A stretch of DNA of 64,000 nucleotides from Motilibacter rhizosphaerae. Lineage in GTDB: Bacteria > Actinomycetota > Actinomycetes > Motilibacterales > Motilibacteraceae. The DNA lies in assembly GCF_004216915.1 (NCBI RefSeq), contig NZ_SGXD01000003.1:62001-126000 (forward strand), read 5' to 3'. Shown piece by piece: positions 10,101-15,857 of the stretch. Within the stretch, counting starts at the first letter, position 1. Every line of letters begins with the position of its first letter. Under the pieces are notes generated by a model. It saw nothing but the letters and a program-made list of their open reading frames with translations. It made no database searches and was not told where the DNA came from. A program made the position numbers and the translations under genes.

Positions 10101-10893
10101 GAGCGAGGGCGCCGCGCAGCCAGCCGAGCAGCGCCCCGGGCCGCAGCAGGTCCTCCACGGGCAGGTCCGGCACGGCGTCGTCGGCGAGCCCGAGCAGGGC
10201 GGCGAGACCCGCGAGGTCGGGCGGCGTACCCGGTGCGGCGACCTCGGCGCGGACGAGCGCGAGCAGGACCGGCGCCAGGGCGTGCTCGAGCTCGGGCAGC
10301 GCGGCGGCGTCCAGGCGCAGGTCGCGCGGCACCGATCCCGGCAGGCGGAGCCCGCGCAGCACGACGGCGAGGTCGGGGGCGCTGGTCCCGTCGGTGGGGA
10401 CGGTCGCCGTGACGTCCAGGCCGGCGAGGCTCACTGCGGCGTCTGGATCCGGGGGCAGGCCGAGCCCGAGGGTGACGAGCAGGGCGCTCCCGGGACGGCC
10501 GGGGAGGACGACGAGGTCGCCGGGGGCCAGCGGCTGCGCGAACAGCGGCAGGTGGGCGCTCGCGTGCACCGCCACGCCCGAGCCGGTGCGCAGGTCGAGC
10601 CGCACCCCCAGCCCGAGCTCCACCTGGGCCGCGCCGGGGACGACGACGACGCCGAGCTCCAGCGGCGTACCGGGCGGGGCGACGAGCGGCACCCAGCCGT
10701 CCGGCGGCGGGGTGGTGCCGGGCGGGAGCAGGGTCCGCGCGAAGGCGAGCAGCGCGGCCCGCTGGCCCGGGTCGCGGAGCACCTGCGAGAGGTAGCGGCC
10801 CGGGTCGGCGAACCAGTCGCCGCGGAACCCGCCTCCCGCGTCGAGCAGCCCGAGCGCGGTGGCGAGGCCGGTGAGCTCGCCGAGGTCGGTCAC
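1195..10893 (-). CDS. Giant (about 3,232 aa) DUF6603-like beta-rich protein
   Basis: A single open frame of 3,233 codons starts at a GTG (protein VTDLGELTGLATALGLLDAG) that overlaps the previous stop as GTGA. A start further upstream would only add out-of-context Arg-rich sequence. No signal peptide is visible. The first roughly 2,000 residues are a long series of Leu/Val/Gly/Asp/Ala-rich beta segments with recurring patterns such as LxLGLxxxPGxxL. Around residue 968 is a lipase-like stretch, VAHGGAGH, followed by VVTVGTPW. Residues about 2,100-2,600 are more distinctive, rich in Gly, Phe, Tyr and Trp (GGGFGMNRGLRYPSD, GGSYFALTSEAIMAGV), and resemble DUF6603 as I know it from large bacterial proteins. 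The C-terminus is again Val/Ala/Pro-rich. Function is unknown. The scale and repetition suggest a structural, surface or carrier role, but this is inference. The DUF6603 name is from memory of the family and was not searched. Confidence 0.85.
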   Translation of the reverse strand: MTDLGELTGLATALGLLDAGGGFRGDWFADPGRYLSQVLRDPGQRAALLAFARTLLPPGTTPPPDGWVPLVAPPGTPLELGVVVVPGAAQVELGLGVRLDLRTGSGVAVHASAHLPLFAQPLAPGDLVVLPGRPGSALLVTLGLGLPPDPDAAVSLAGLDVTATVPTDGTSAPDLAVVLRGLRLPGSVPRDLRLDAAALPELEHALAPVLLALVRAEVAAPGTPPDLAGLAALLGLADDAVPDLPVEDLLRPGALLGWLRGALAPGPARDAWLAGLAGLLGGSATADGVEVVVAGATLTLAPELAGSVLVVRTGLHVAGADGVRLALDAVPVRLDLASGAATALPELALSAVLSGAGGTPLLAPEVGPAGLEVGVGSLALGFALDPARRPLLVVQARDADVGASHFPVLDLTSPDALAAAAQQAVSDAAGSLLAGLGGAAGVLGVVLGLRDLPDGTVLPRVDPAHLLADPLAALAAYWQALLAESAATVGAVLSLARDGVSSAAGALAGTGTADDPWLLGLAAGLDLTVARPTGRLELGLRATAAQPGTGDLLLTARLADLDLGDGGAPRRATFLASGSAAVRLGGGPADPLALGGDALSLRASRVGLAVGWTGASVAVQPVAEDVVLLLDGAPLAVPLPVVGPDGTLALDESAWDALQLLLAAGGAAYPDSPLPDLVALLGWTGELPALALADLTADPAGALRAWLGALLDVEAPRVVDALAQQLAALLAPSGMRLGTGTPGRPWLLPLSASADPLSLALELLPGLLLCAGPGGPDPSAATLLGPPLARWRPGDPGLDPVVLADALATESALDEELAALLAGRADVADGLRELLDRWTSTDGLVALPAGTPLPAGCTAVPVADLVHTAPLDSLDLAAVLGVAPPATVAYVAMDGSPVLPGVPDGRRLALTGAGPATAYVLPGPAGDGSWAFTLGPRQEAGGVDGQATRLAAVLAPLVAAGPVVVVAHGGAGHAAVRAAATAGATAVVTVGTPWSPLTVDTLDRLPGGDALRLLATLLQQLDAAEAADAPGADDDEDLARGRALLGLWSALDLTGDPLGELVAPSPPAASPVPVSVVVGALSGPTVLRAVTAVVAATLSARAAARAASAPDDDPSDGSAEDPPTATSGVQALCWGLRLPLLRPVPRAGLLVTAGVDLDLPVPGAAGHPPRIVVRVAVGAVDGWLVGGPDPGRTPGQARPLALRRVTAEVRLPLGAGQAEARLDLHDLRAFGTTRPRWTVGGPGAEALLPEVRAVLGELAARLEAAAGLDAGLASVVATLRALGVLAPGGGVDAVTLERLLLDPGAVAAEIRTARAAELVAALQPLLGAGAGGSVLAVDLAAAGDASTLSATLDLATGRVGVVGSGSVPVPWALTLDAAGSGVTGSLRLGPDPASAAIDTAAPYVAALTISGAPLTATLTLVRPGGTTPVPLWPTADAGALGHALAELVPAGLLHVLLDAARSALRDEGAATADSLDALLGAVGLLAAPVGDQPARLRLPAGLVADPVRWLGALGPGVAVRLLDAVRALLGAAGDAGRLELAPGVSAVAAVDAGHASLALRLDPGALGGATLRLGGSAGVVLGPGVAASLSLACATDAGEVRLAVAPAGVRLAVVPPGGTEIVLLPAGPGLGGVVADAALGAAVKALPALLDAVAAHDPAGDPATAAELAGRAVAALGDALVLRAGVPLRFQAPALSAFAADPAAALLARASVLGAEGLARLRDAASPLLGPAATRAVTVADGGLRITAGPLTAGWAPATGRISVALAADGVPGVARVTASAAATSTGLEALSVELGPASFDTGTLLLRPYARAGAGSAAGLEVGLAVGDGSTRVAARLAPGAPGLLVQVAGVPVTDAGEVARAALEAVVDLLGAYVVGAAPVRTALDAPLLGKTGRQLLTGVVLDAAAPARLDPDLLDPSRLLGRVGALLQGLSGAGLDAGPLHVAVADTGGVLGLALTTTGPVELVSGEVTVTLDALTDWIEEPKPAAGLTLDLLSVTGAGVHLQPGLTVGGLGLRLGRASGPLLDLGIRLDGVALHAYAEVGEGAPSGGVRVELTGLGVALAGASGGDNPVARGLLTGGGGSDDTPRPRFSPALAVQRRAGGPLDVSFSAGDPPGPWWVVVQRGFGPLYLDKVGLAVQQADGRVQTVGVLLDGRASVLGLTAQVDDLGLTWSIASGSPFDPAHWRVDLAGLAVTADLGGVALAGALRRFPSAAGGVEYLGMLVARLGVYGLSVYGGYGVVGPPGDTFASLFLFGAVNGPIGGPPAFFVTGIGGGFGMNRGLRYPSDLSQFGDYPLIKALDPAARPGDPHAELEAARAYFPAERGTFWFAAGLSFTSFALVDGVAVLAVQIGDGVEVALLGLARMALPRPEVALVSVELGLVARFSTKEGVLLVQAQLTENSWLLFPGLKLTGGFAFAAWFGGPNRGQFVLTLGGYHPDFSRRGYPVVPRLGVAFRLGDWLVMSGGSYFALTSEAIMAGVRNEVHASLGPAWADLAYGADGIVFYDPFWFEVTVYASISAGVTIDLWIGEIDISVHLSARLTVSGPPVHVKAEFSVGPVELTVEFGDDPHHTTAISWEQFVPKYLEEASPGVAHALTAVPGKGVAAPGGSGTTGGAPTPDGSDAKPFRVTPEFDLTVTSTVPVREVDAGQGVVPLPTVPEVAVAPMGAQGRPRVTLSFVGPDGPAAVDRVARLVADPQRLGAFAIGTWGPAQQQDDAKVPSGDVLPAVDRVRVVAAATIGSSTTPLAPIPFHQVETGSRRPLPFVQEGSASSLARLAEGAARLAALVPAVQGTALDTAAVLLADRGGASAATVRAWAGERASDPILGFLGEGLGGAARSAAVTPAAPTPPEPVRLRPPVLRAVLASAGAPAERAHAASTTVADELLARVVQRTGGRLVAGAPPVLAAVDAALDPAVPARLLRPGAPAGPSGDTVLPGREVPLTRSGRTGVESVAGRGGSAADRDRLAALGAGLLQGELPVTALTVLALPDAARDVDEQRRPVLVVRSGTVRVLALLPGGRAGLDAVVGEGAGLPVPAGTRAVVLVPAVEGAPVAGWDAATALPYAGDGVHVAAGCTVRASGRVPRRRTAPTRLGWSAPDLVVGGASGVTTTFAAPVTLVAVALEGGAGDDLRLGLDGAVRPVRADGSPEPPSVVADGPRGVAVFRVVPQQVGPVAVTVVTGPTRGLAGVLGLTGDDPAAVARDIAARGFPASVPPPVPPLPHPPVVGWKEA

Positions 10894-11576
10894 GTCGAGG
10901 CTCCGGCGCGCCGGCGGTCCATCGGGTGCCGCGCCTGCGGCAGCACCTCCAGCCCGTCGGCCGACGCCGTCAGCGCGGTCGGCACGAGCGGCGCGCCGTC
11001 GGTGTCGCGGCCGGTCGCCGCGGCGAGCCCGGCGCTGGCGTCGAGGACGGCCTGCCAGGCGTACGCGGTGAGGGCCTCGCCCCACCGCTCCACCACGACC
11101 GGCGGCCCCTCCGGCAGCCGCGGCGTCGCGGCGAGCAGCCCGGCGGGCCGCTTGGGGCTGCCGAGCACGAAGCGGACCGTGACGACCTGCTCCCCGCCGC
11201 CCTGCCCGCCGGCCGGGTCGGTCAGCTGGTCGCAGATGACCAGCAGATGGACCAGCAGCTGGCCCTCGCCGACCTCCACCCGCACGCCGGTGAGGTCGAG
11301 CAGCAGGCGGTCGGGGCCCGAGGTCCAGAGCAGCAGCTGCGGGAGCGCGTCACCGGTCGTCACCGTGCCGCCCGCGGCGTTCTGCCGCAGCGCGGTGACG
11401 AGCACGCTCTGCACGCCGTCGGGCGGCACGGGGATCGGGCCGGGGGTCCCGCCGGGGGCGACCGGCCCGTCGAGCACGAGATGCGGGCAGCGGGCGCGCA
11501 GGGCCTTGAGCATCGCGGCGCAGCGCTCGTCGACGGGCGAGACCGCGTACGGCGCGGGACCTGCGGCCTCGGTCAT
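10890..11576 (-). CDS. Uncharacterised 228-aa protein, first gene of the giant-protein operon
   Basis: The gene starts at an ATG preceded by GGGAGG about 9 bases upstream (protein MTEAAGPAPYAVSPVDERCA) and ends by overlapping the giant gene's GTG (GTGA). A TTG 81 bases upstream is in frame but has no ribosome-binding site. The protein has a short N-terminal helix-like segment (ERCAAMLKALRARCP), beta-rich middle strands (LLLDLTGVRVEVGEGQLLVHLLVICDQ) and an Arg-rich tail. No signal peptide or membrane span is visible. I do not recognise the family. The middle faintly recalls small adaptor proteins of phage-tail-like systems (DUF4255 type), but I see no defining motif. Its position at the head of the operon suggests a partner or chaperone of the giant protein. 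Confidence 0.75.
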   Translation of the reverse strand: MTEAAGPAPYAVSPVDERCAAMLKALRARCPHLVLDGPVAPGGTPGPIPVPPDGVQSVLVTALRQNAAGGTVTTGDALPQLLLWTSGPDRLLLDLTGVRVEVGEGQLLVHLLVICDQLTDPAGGQGGGEQVVTVRFVLGSPKRPAGLLAATPRLPEGPPVVVERWGEALTAYAWQAVLDASAGLAAATGRDTDGAPLVPTALTASADGLEVLPQARHPMDRRRAGAST

Positions 11577-11743
11577 CAGCCGCGCCTCCCTGCGGGCTCC
11601 GGCGGCCTGCTGCGCCGGGATGCCGCCAGCCTGCTCCTCGGTGATCACGCTCCGCAACGGTGATTGCAGGCCTTCCCTTTCGGGCGTTGTGACGTCTCGG
11701 CGGGCCTGAGGACGATGGTCGTCACCGCCGGCTGGAGGCTCCC

Positions 11744-12025
11744 GTGCAGGAACTGCTCAACCCGGTGCTCGGCGTGCTGCTGGCGGTGCTCGTCGAGCGG
11801 CTGCCGTCGTCACGGGCGCGCGCCCTCGGCTGGCTCATCGGCAGCCTGGTCTGCGGCGCGGCCGTCACGGTCCTGACCGGCGAGTACGCCGTCAGCCCCG
11901 AGCTGGTGCTCGTCGACGTCCCGCTCACCGCGCTGTCCGCAGCACTGGCGCGCAGCGCGGTCCTGGGGTTGGCTGGACGGCGTACGTGGCGGGTGGTGCT
12001 GCCGTACCGGCGCAGCTGGGGCTGA
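11744..12025 (+). CDS. Small hydrophobic membrane protein, 93 aa
   Basis: The GTG start is preceded at good spacing by GCTGGAGG. The product has three hydrophobic stretches, at about residues 3-19, 28-44 and 52-75, separated by short Arg-containing loops, and ends in a basic Trp-containing tail (RTWRVVLPYRRSWG). This looks like a three-helix integral membrane protein of unknown function. It is divergent from the giant-protein operon and lies 12 bases upstream of the DUF427 gene, so the two may be co-transcribed. No named family is recognised. Confidence 0.65.
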   Translation: MQELLNPVLGVLLAVLVERLPSSRARALGWLIGSLVCGAAVTVLTGEYAVSPELVLVDVPLTALSAALARSAVLGLAGRRTWRVVLPYRRSWG

Positions 12026-12037
12026 GAGGGATCTGGC

Positions 12038-12319
12038 ATGAAGGCGGTCTGGAACGGCACGGTCGTGGCGGAGTCCGACGACACGGTCGTGGTGGAGGGC
12101 AACCACTACTTCCCGCGGGCGTCCCTGCGCGAGGACCTCACGGTGCCCTCGACGACGCACACGACCTGCCCGTGGAAGGGCGAGGCGTCGTACCTCTCGC
12201 TGCAGGTCGACGGCAAGGAGAACCCGGACGCCGTCTGGTACTACCCGGAGCCGAAGGCCGCCGCCTCGTCCATCACCGACCGGGTGGCGTTCTGGCGCGG
12301 GGTCGTCGTCAGCGAGTAG
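12038..12319 (+). CDS. DUF427 domain protein
   Basis: This 93-aa protein is almost entirely one DUF427 domain. The family hallmarks are visible: an N-terminal MKAVWNGTVVAES strand, VEGNHYFPR at residues about 19-27, the TTCPWKGEASYLSL segment at about 42-55, and a C-terminal ITDRVAFWRGV. DUF427 proteins are small soluble proteins common in actinobacteria; their biochemical role is not established. The ATG lies 12 bases after the stop of the small membrane protein, with GAGAGGGA upstream as a ribosome-binding site. Confidence 0.92.
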   Translation: MKAVWNGTVVAESDDTVVVEGNHYFPRASLREDLTVPSTTHTTCPWKGEASYLSLQVDGKENPDAVWYYPEPKAAASSITDRVAFWRGVVVSE

Positions 12320-12336
12320 CGGTCCCCCTGGGGGGC

Positions 12337-12513
12337 TCAGCCGAGCGCGAGGGACACGTCCTCCGCGCCGGCAGGGCTGCCGCAGCAGCCGGGGCGCACT
12401 CCGGTCACGTCGATGAGGCAGACGGGGCACGCGGGTGCGCCGGCGACGACCTTGGCCGCGCCGTCCGCGGACGGCCACGAGGCGCCGCACGAGGTGCAGC
12501 TGGTGAGGGCCAC
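12337..12513 (-). CDS. 58-aa CxxC/CxxC zinc-ribbon-like protein
   Basis: A short minus-strand frame starts at GTG directly after GGAGGAGGAG and ends 18 bases from the convergent DUF427 stop. The protein (VALTSCTSCGASWP...) has CTSC at residues 6-9 and CPVC at 29-32, a spacing typical of a small zinc ribbon, plus an extra Cys pair at 43-44. The strong ribosome-binding site, clean convergent fit and ordered cysteines support a real gene. Possible roles are nucleic-acid or protein binding, or metal carriage; none can be chosen from sequence. It is divergent from the HhH-GPD gene. Confidence 0.7.
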   Translation of the reverse strand: MALTSCTSCGASWPSADGAAKVVAGAPACPVCLIDVTGVRPGCCGSPAGAEDVSLALG

Positions 12514-12569
12514 CGCTCCTCCTCCCTAGGCTTCGTCGCACGAGGGTACGAGCCGGAGGTGACGCCCAG

Positions 12570-13136
12570 ATGACCAGGCTGCGACTGGCGCAGGACGAGC
12601 AGGCCGACGCGCTGCTCGCCGCCGACCCGCTGGCCCTGCTGCTGGGGATGCTGCTCGACCAGCAGATCCCGATGGAGAAGGCGTTCAAGGGTCCGGAGGT
12701 GCTGCGCTCGCGGCTCGACGGCCCCTTCACCGCCGAGGCGATCGCGGGGCACCCCGACCTCGCCGCCGTCTTCGCACAGCCGCCGGCGGTCCACCGTTTC
12801 CCGGGCTCGATGGCCGGGCGCGTGCAGGAGCTCTGCCGCGTGCTGGTCGCGACGTACGGCGGGTCGGCGGCCGCCGTGTGGGAGGGCGTCGAGCCGGCGA
12901 CCGAGGTGCTGCGGCGGCTCAAGGAGCTGCCGGGCTTCGGCGACCAGAAGGCGCGCATCTTCCTGGCCCTGCTGGGCAAGCAGCTCGGCGTACAGCCTGA
13001 GGGGTGGCGCGAGGCTGCGGGCTCCTACGGCGATGAGGGGTCGTTCCGCTCGGTCGCCGACGTAGTCGACGGCGAGTCCCTGCTCAAGGTGCGCGCGTTC
13101 AAGCAGGAGATGAAGGCCAAGGCGAAGGCGCGCTGA
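12570..13136 (+). CDS. HhH-GPD-type base-excision repair-like protein
   Basis: This 188-aa protein matches the small actinobacterial HhH-GPD family. The N-terminal helical half contains LGMLLDQQIPMEKAFKGPEV (residues 25-44), where the family aligns with DNA glycosylase helices. A helix-hairpin-helix is clear at about 118-136 (LKELPGFGDQKARIFLALLG). The segment after the hairpin reads VQPEGWREAAG, and I do not see the catalytic Asp that EndoIII/MutY-type glycosylases have about 20 residues after the motif. There is no iron-sulfur Cys cluster. Expected role is DNA damage recognition or base excision, but activity is uncertain. The stop overlaps the next ATG (TGATG), so it is coupled to the DUF1015 gene. 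Confidence 0.88.
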   Translation: MTRLRLAQDEQADALLAADPLALLLGMLLDQQIPMEKAFKGPEVLRSRLDGPFTAEAIAGHPDLAAVFAQPPAVHRFPGSMAGRVQELCRVLVATYGGSAAAVWEGVEPATEVLRRLKELPGFGDQKARIFLALLGKQLGVQPEGWREAAGSYGDEGSFRSVADVVDGESLLKVRAFKQEMKAKAKAR

Positions 13137-14278
13137 TGGTGGACTTCCGGCCGTTCGCGGCCTGGCGGCCGGTTCCCGCTGCGGCGTCGCGGGTCCTGGC
13201 CCCGCCGTACGACGTGGTGGACGTGGCGCAGGCGCGCGCGCTCGCCGTCGACCCCGACAGCTTCCTGCACGTGTCGCGGCCGGACATCGACTGCCCTCCT
13301 GGTGCGGACGAGGGTGCGTGGGCGCACGCCGCCCTCGACGGGCTCGTGACCCGGGGCGTGCTGCGCGAAGAGCCTGCTGCCGCGTACTTCGCCTACCGGC
13401 AGACGTCAGGTGCGCACGTGCAGACCGGGCTGGTCGGCCTCGCGTCGGTGGCGGACTACCGGTCCGGCGCCGTCGCGACGCACGAGCTGACCCGGGCGGA
13501 CAAGGAGCTCGACCGGGTGCAGCACCTGGAGGCCCTGTCGGCCCACGACGAACCGGTGTTCCTGGTGTCGCGGGAGTTCCCGGAGCTCTCGCTCGACGAG
13601 CCGCCGGAGACCTCGGTGGTCGCGCCGGACGGGGTGCTGCACGAGGTGTGGCGGGTGTCTGATGTGCCTGCCGTGCGGGACTTCTTCACTGGCGTGCCAC
13701 GGATCTACGTCGCCGACGGGCACCACCGCTCCGCCGCGGCGGCACGGGTGCACGAGGCATTGCGACTGCCTGGGACGTCGGCTTTCCTCGCGGTGGTGCT
13801 GCCGGTCGAGGACGTACGCGTCCTGGCCTACGACCGGGTGGTCTCCTCTGCCGGGGGGCTCGAGGTCGCCGACATCGCCGCCGCGGGGTTCACGGTGGCG
13901 GCGGTCCCGTCGCCGTCCCGGCCGGCGTCGCCGCACGAGTTCTGCCTGCGACTGAGGGGTTCGTGGTGGTCGCTGCGGGCCCTCGACGTCCCGGACGACC
14001 CGGTGGGCGCGCTGGACGTGACCCTGCTGCAGGAGCGCCTGCTGGGGCCGCTGCTCGGGATCGTCGACCCGCGTACGGATCCGCGGATCTCGTTCGTTGG
14101 CGGGGCGGAGGATCTGCGGCTGCTGGAGGCCGCGGAGGGCGAGGTGGCCGTGGGGCTGCACCCCACATCGGTCGAGGAGATGCTGCGCTGCGCGGACGCC
14201 GGGCTGGTGATGCCGCCGAAGTCGACGTGGTTCGACCCGAAGCTGGGGAGCGGGCTGTTCGTGCACCGGTGGGGCTGA
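13136..14278 (+). CDS. DUF1015 family protein
   Basis: This 380-aa protein carries the family hallmarks in order: RPFAAWRPVPAAASRVLAPP near the N-terminus, then PPYDVV (residues 23-28), HELTRADKELDR at about 116-127, and the conserved DGHHRSAAAARV at about 194-205. DUF1015 proteins are soluble, widely distributed and of unknown function; some annotations call them HTH-containing or SpoOJ-related without firm evidence. The ATG overlaps the HhH-GPD stop as TGATG, indicating a two-gene operon. Length is slightly below the usual 400 or so residues, but both ends look intact. Confidence 0.92.
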   Translation: MVDFRPFAAWRPVPAAASRVLAPPYDVVDVAQARALAVDPDSFLHVSRPDIDCPPGADEGAWAHAALDGLVTRGVLREEPAAAYFAYRQTSGAHVQTGLVGLASVADYRSGAVATHELTRADKELDRVQHLEALSAHDEPVFLVSREFPELSLDEPPETSVVAPDGVLHEVWRVSDVPAVRDFFTGVPRIYVADGHHRSAAAARVHEALRLPGTSAFLAVVLPVEDVRVLAYDRVVSSAGGLEVADIAAAGFTVAAVPSPSRPASPHEFCLRLRGSWWSLRALDVPDDPVGALDVTLLQERLLGPLLGIVDPRTDPRISFVGGAEDLRLLEAAEGEVAVGLHPTSVEEMLRCADAGLVMPPKSTWFDPKLGSGLFVHRWG

Positions 14279-14290
14279 GGGTCTGGACGC

Positions 14291-14366
14291 GCGGGTCAGT
14301 GGGCGCGAGCGAGCCGCAAGCGAGGATCCTCCCAGGGCGTCACTCTCCCCTGAGCCGCTGACCCGC
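14291..14366. terminator. Long-range inverted repeat between convergent genes
   Basis: GCGGGTCAGTGG at 14291-14302 pairs with CCGCTGACCCGC at 14355-14366 with one mismatch in 12. It lies between the stops of the convergent DUF1015 and DUF222/HNH genes. The loop of about 52 bases is longer than usual for an intrinsic terminator. A bidirectional terminator is the simplest reading; a degenerate repeat-element edge is possible. Confidence 0.35.
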
Positions 14367-14390
14367 AGGCGAGCACCTCAAACCGCGGCG

Positions 14391-15668
14391 TCACCAGATG
14401 GGCGTGGTGCTGCCGGGGTCGCGGTCGATGGTGTGCCGGGCTTTGATGGGTGGCCGGTCGTCGGGTGGTCTGAGGTGGAAGAGGCCCGGCCGGTCGGGGT
14501 CGGGTTCGACGGTCCAGCCGTCCTCGTGGGCGATCTGGTGGTGCCGCTTGCAGAACAGCGCGTAGCTGCCGACGTCGGAGAGCCCGCCCTCCGACCAGGG
14601 GATCACGTGGTGGGCTTCGAGGCGGATCCGGTCGCAGCCGGGGACGATGCACCCCCCGTCCCGCGCTTTGAGCGCTCTCAGCTGCGCGTTGGTGGCGAAC
14701 CGCTTGGCGCGGCCTTCGGCGAGCGGGACTCCCAGCTCGGTGGTGAGCAGCGGGGTGATGACCGCGTCGCAGGTGAGCAGCTCCAGCGCCGTCGGGCCGA
14801 GTGAGCGGGTGAGCAGCGAGGCGAGCGGCGACCGGGCGGCCCACGCGGGGTCGTCGCCGCGGAGGGTCGCGACGTCAGCGACGAGGGTGAGCCGGGGGCG
14901 GGACCCGTTGACCTCCGGGACGGTGTCGAGGTCCGCGACCAGGCCGATTGCGTCAGCCAACGCGTCGTGCCGGCGCTGCGCCGCTGTCCTGTCGTCGGGG
15001 GCGCCGTCGATCCCCGGCACCGGCGTGGCGAGGCCGGTGAGGACCTGCTCCAGCAGGTCCCCGAGCTCGGGGGCGAGCAGGCCCGTGACGTGCCGCCACC
15101 CGTCCAGCGTCCTCGTCGTAGTGAAGGAGCGCTGGGCGAGGCGGCGCTGCTCCCGCTCCGCCGCAGACTCCCCGACCCCGGCGGCCTCCGCCGCTACCTG
15201 GACCAGGCGGGTGAGGTCGTCGGGGGTGTTGTCCCGGGCGAAGTCCACCAGCGCCTTCTCCAAGCGCGGCAGCTCGTCCGGGGTGTCGGCGAGGTAGCCG
15301 ACCACGGGCGCGATGCGGCGGACGTGCTGCCACGACACCTCGCCGTGTGACAGTGCGTCAGCTGCAAGTGGCAGCGAGCGCAGGGCGCGCGCGACGCGTA
15401 CCCGAGCACGGGCATCGGCCTCACCCACGTGGGTGTGGTGCCGCAGCCACGACGCCGCCGTCACCGCGAAGTCCGCCCGGTACGCCTGCCGCGAGTCGAA
15501 CGCCTCCAGCACCCTCGCGTCCGCCGCGTCGAGCACCGCGCGGGTCGCGTGCAGCTCCTTCAGCAGCGGCCCGAGCTCCGCGAGATCGACCTCGGTCAGA
15601 TCGAGCGCGGCGAGCTCGGCGAGGCAGGCACGAGCCTGCTCCACCAGCTCACGAGCACTCGAACGCAT
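14391..15668 (-). CDS. DUF222 / HNH endonuclease (13E12 repeat-type) protein
   Basis: This 425-aa protein has the N-terminal helical DUF222 region (about residues 1-250) and a C-terminal HNH nuclease fold. Zinc/nuclease residues are visible: C340 and C345 (CIVPGC), H353-H354 with IPW (EAHHVIPWSEGG), and C373 with H376-H377 (LFCKRHH). Such proteins are repeated in actinobacterial genomes and are known in mycobacteria as the 13E12 family, some members of which are LexA-controlled. Here the ATG sits inside a perfect SOS-type palindrome. The upstream side carries a block of 41-bp repeats. Likely role is a DNA-damage-induced nuclease or a selfish/mobile-type element; neither is proven. The protein appears intact. 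Confidence 0.93.
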   Translation of the reverse strand: MRSSARELVEQARACLAELAALDLTEVDLAELGPLLKELHATRAVLDAADARVLEAFDSRQAYRADFAVTAASWLRHHTHVGEADARARVRVARALRSLPLAADALSHGEVSWQHVRRIAPVVGYLADTPDELPRLEKALVDFARDNTPDDLTRLVQVAAEAAGVGESAAEREQRRLAQRSFTTTRTLDGWRHVTGLLAPELGDLLEQVLTGLATPVPGIDGAPDDRTAAQRRHDALADAIGLVADLDTVPEVNGSRPRLTLVADVATLRGDDPAWAARSPLASLLTRSLGPTALELLTCDAVITPLLTTELGVPLAEGRAKRFATNAQLRALKARDGGCIVPGCDRIRLEAHHVIPWSEGGLSDVGSYALFCKRHHQIAHEDGWTVEPDPDRPGLFHLRPPDDRPPIKARHTIDRDPGSTTPIW

Positions 15669-15674
15669 GTTCGA
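15659..15674 (-). promoter_or_regulatory. SOS box (LexA-type palindrome) overlapping the HNH start codon
   Basis: The sequence TCGAACGCATGTTCGA is a perfect 6-4-6 palindrome. Its core GAAC-N4-GTTC matches the LexA box of actinobacteria and Bacillus. It overlaps the ATG of the DUF222/HNH gene, so bound LexA would block transcription or the leader region. 13E12-type genes in Mycobacterium tuberculosis are known to carry such boxes. Confidence 0.8.
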
Positions 15675-15857
15675 ATTCTACCCGAAGGGGAGCTGGACCG
15701 GAAGCAGAAAGCGCTGCCGGAACGGAAGAATGCACGCCACATCGGCAACAGTGGCACACAGCCGCAAGGTATCGACTGCACGCTCCTGAGAGCACGACCC
15801 GAGCCGTCGGACGGACAGCGCAAGTCGGTCACCCGGGGAGAGCGGCAGCCACACGAC

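Noticed and set aside
1-11576. Contractile injection or phage tail-like system
   Set aside because: No sheath, tube, baseplate or ATPase genes are visible; the only hint is a vague resemblance of the 228-aa protein to adaptor families.
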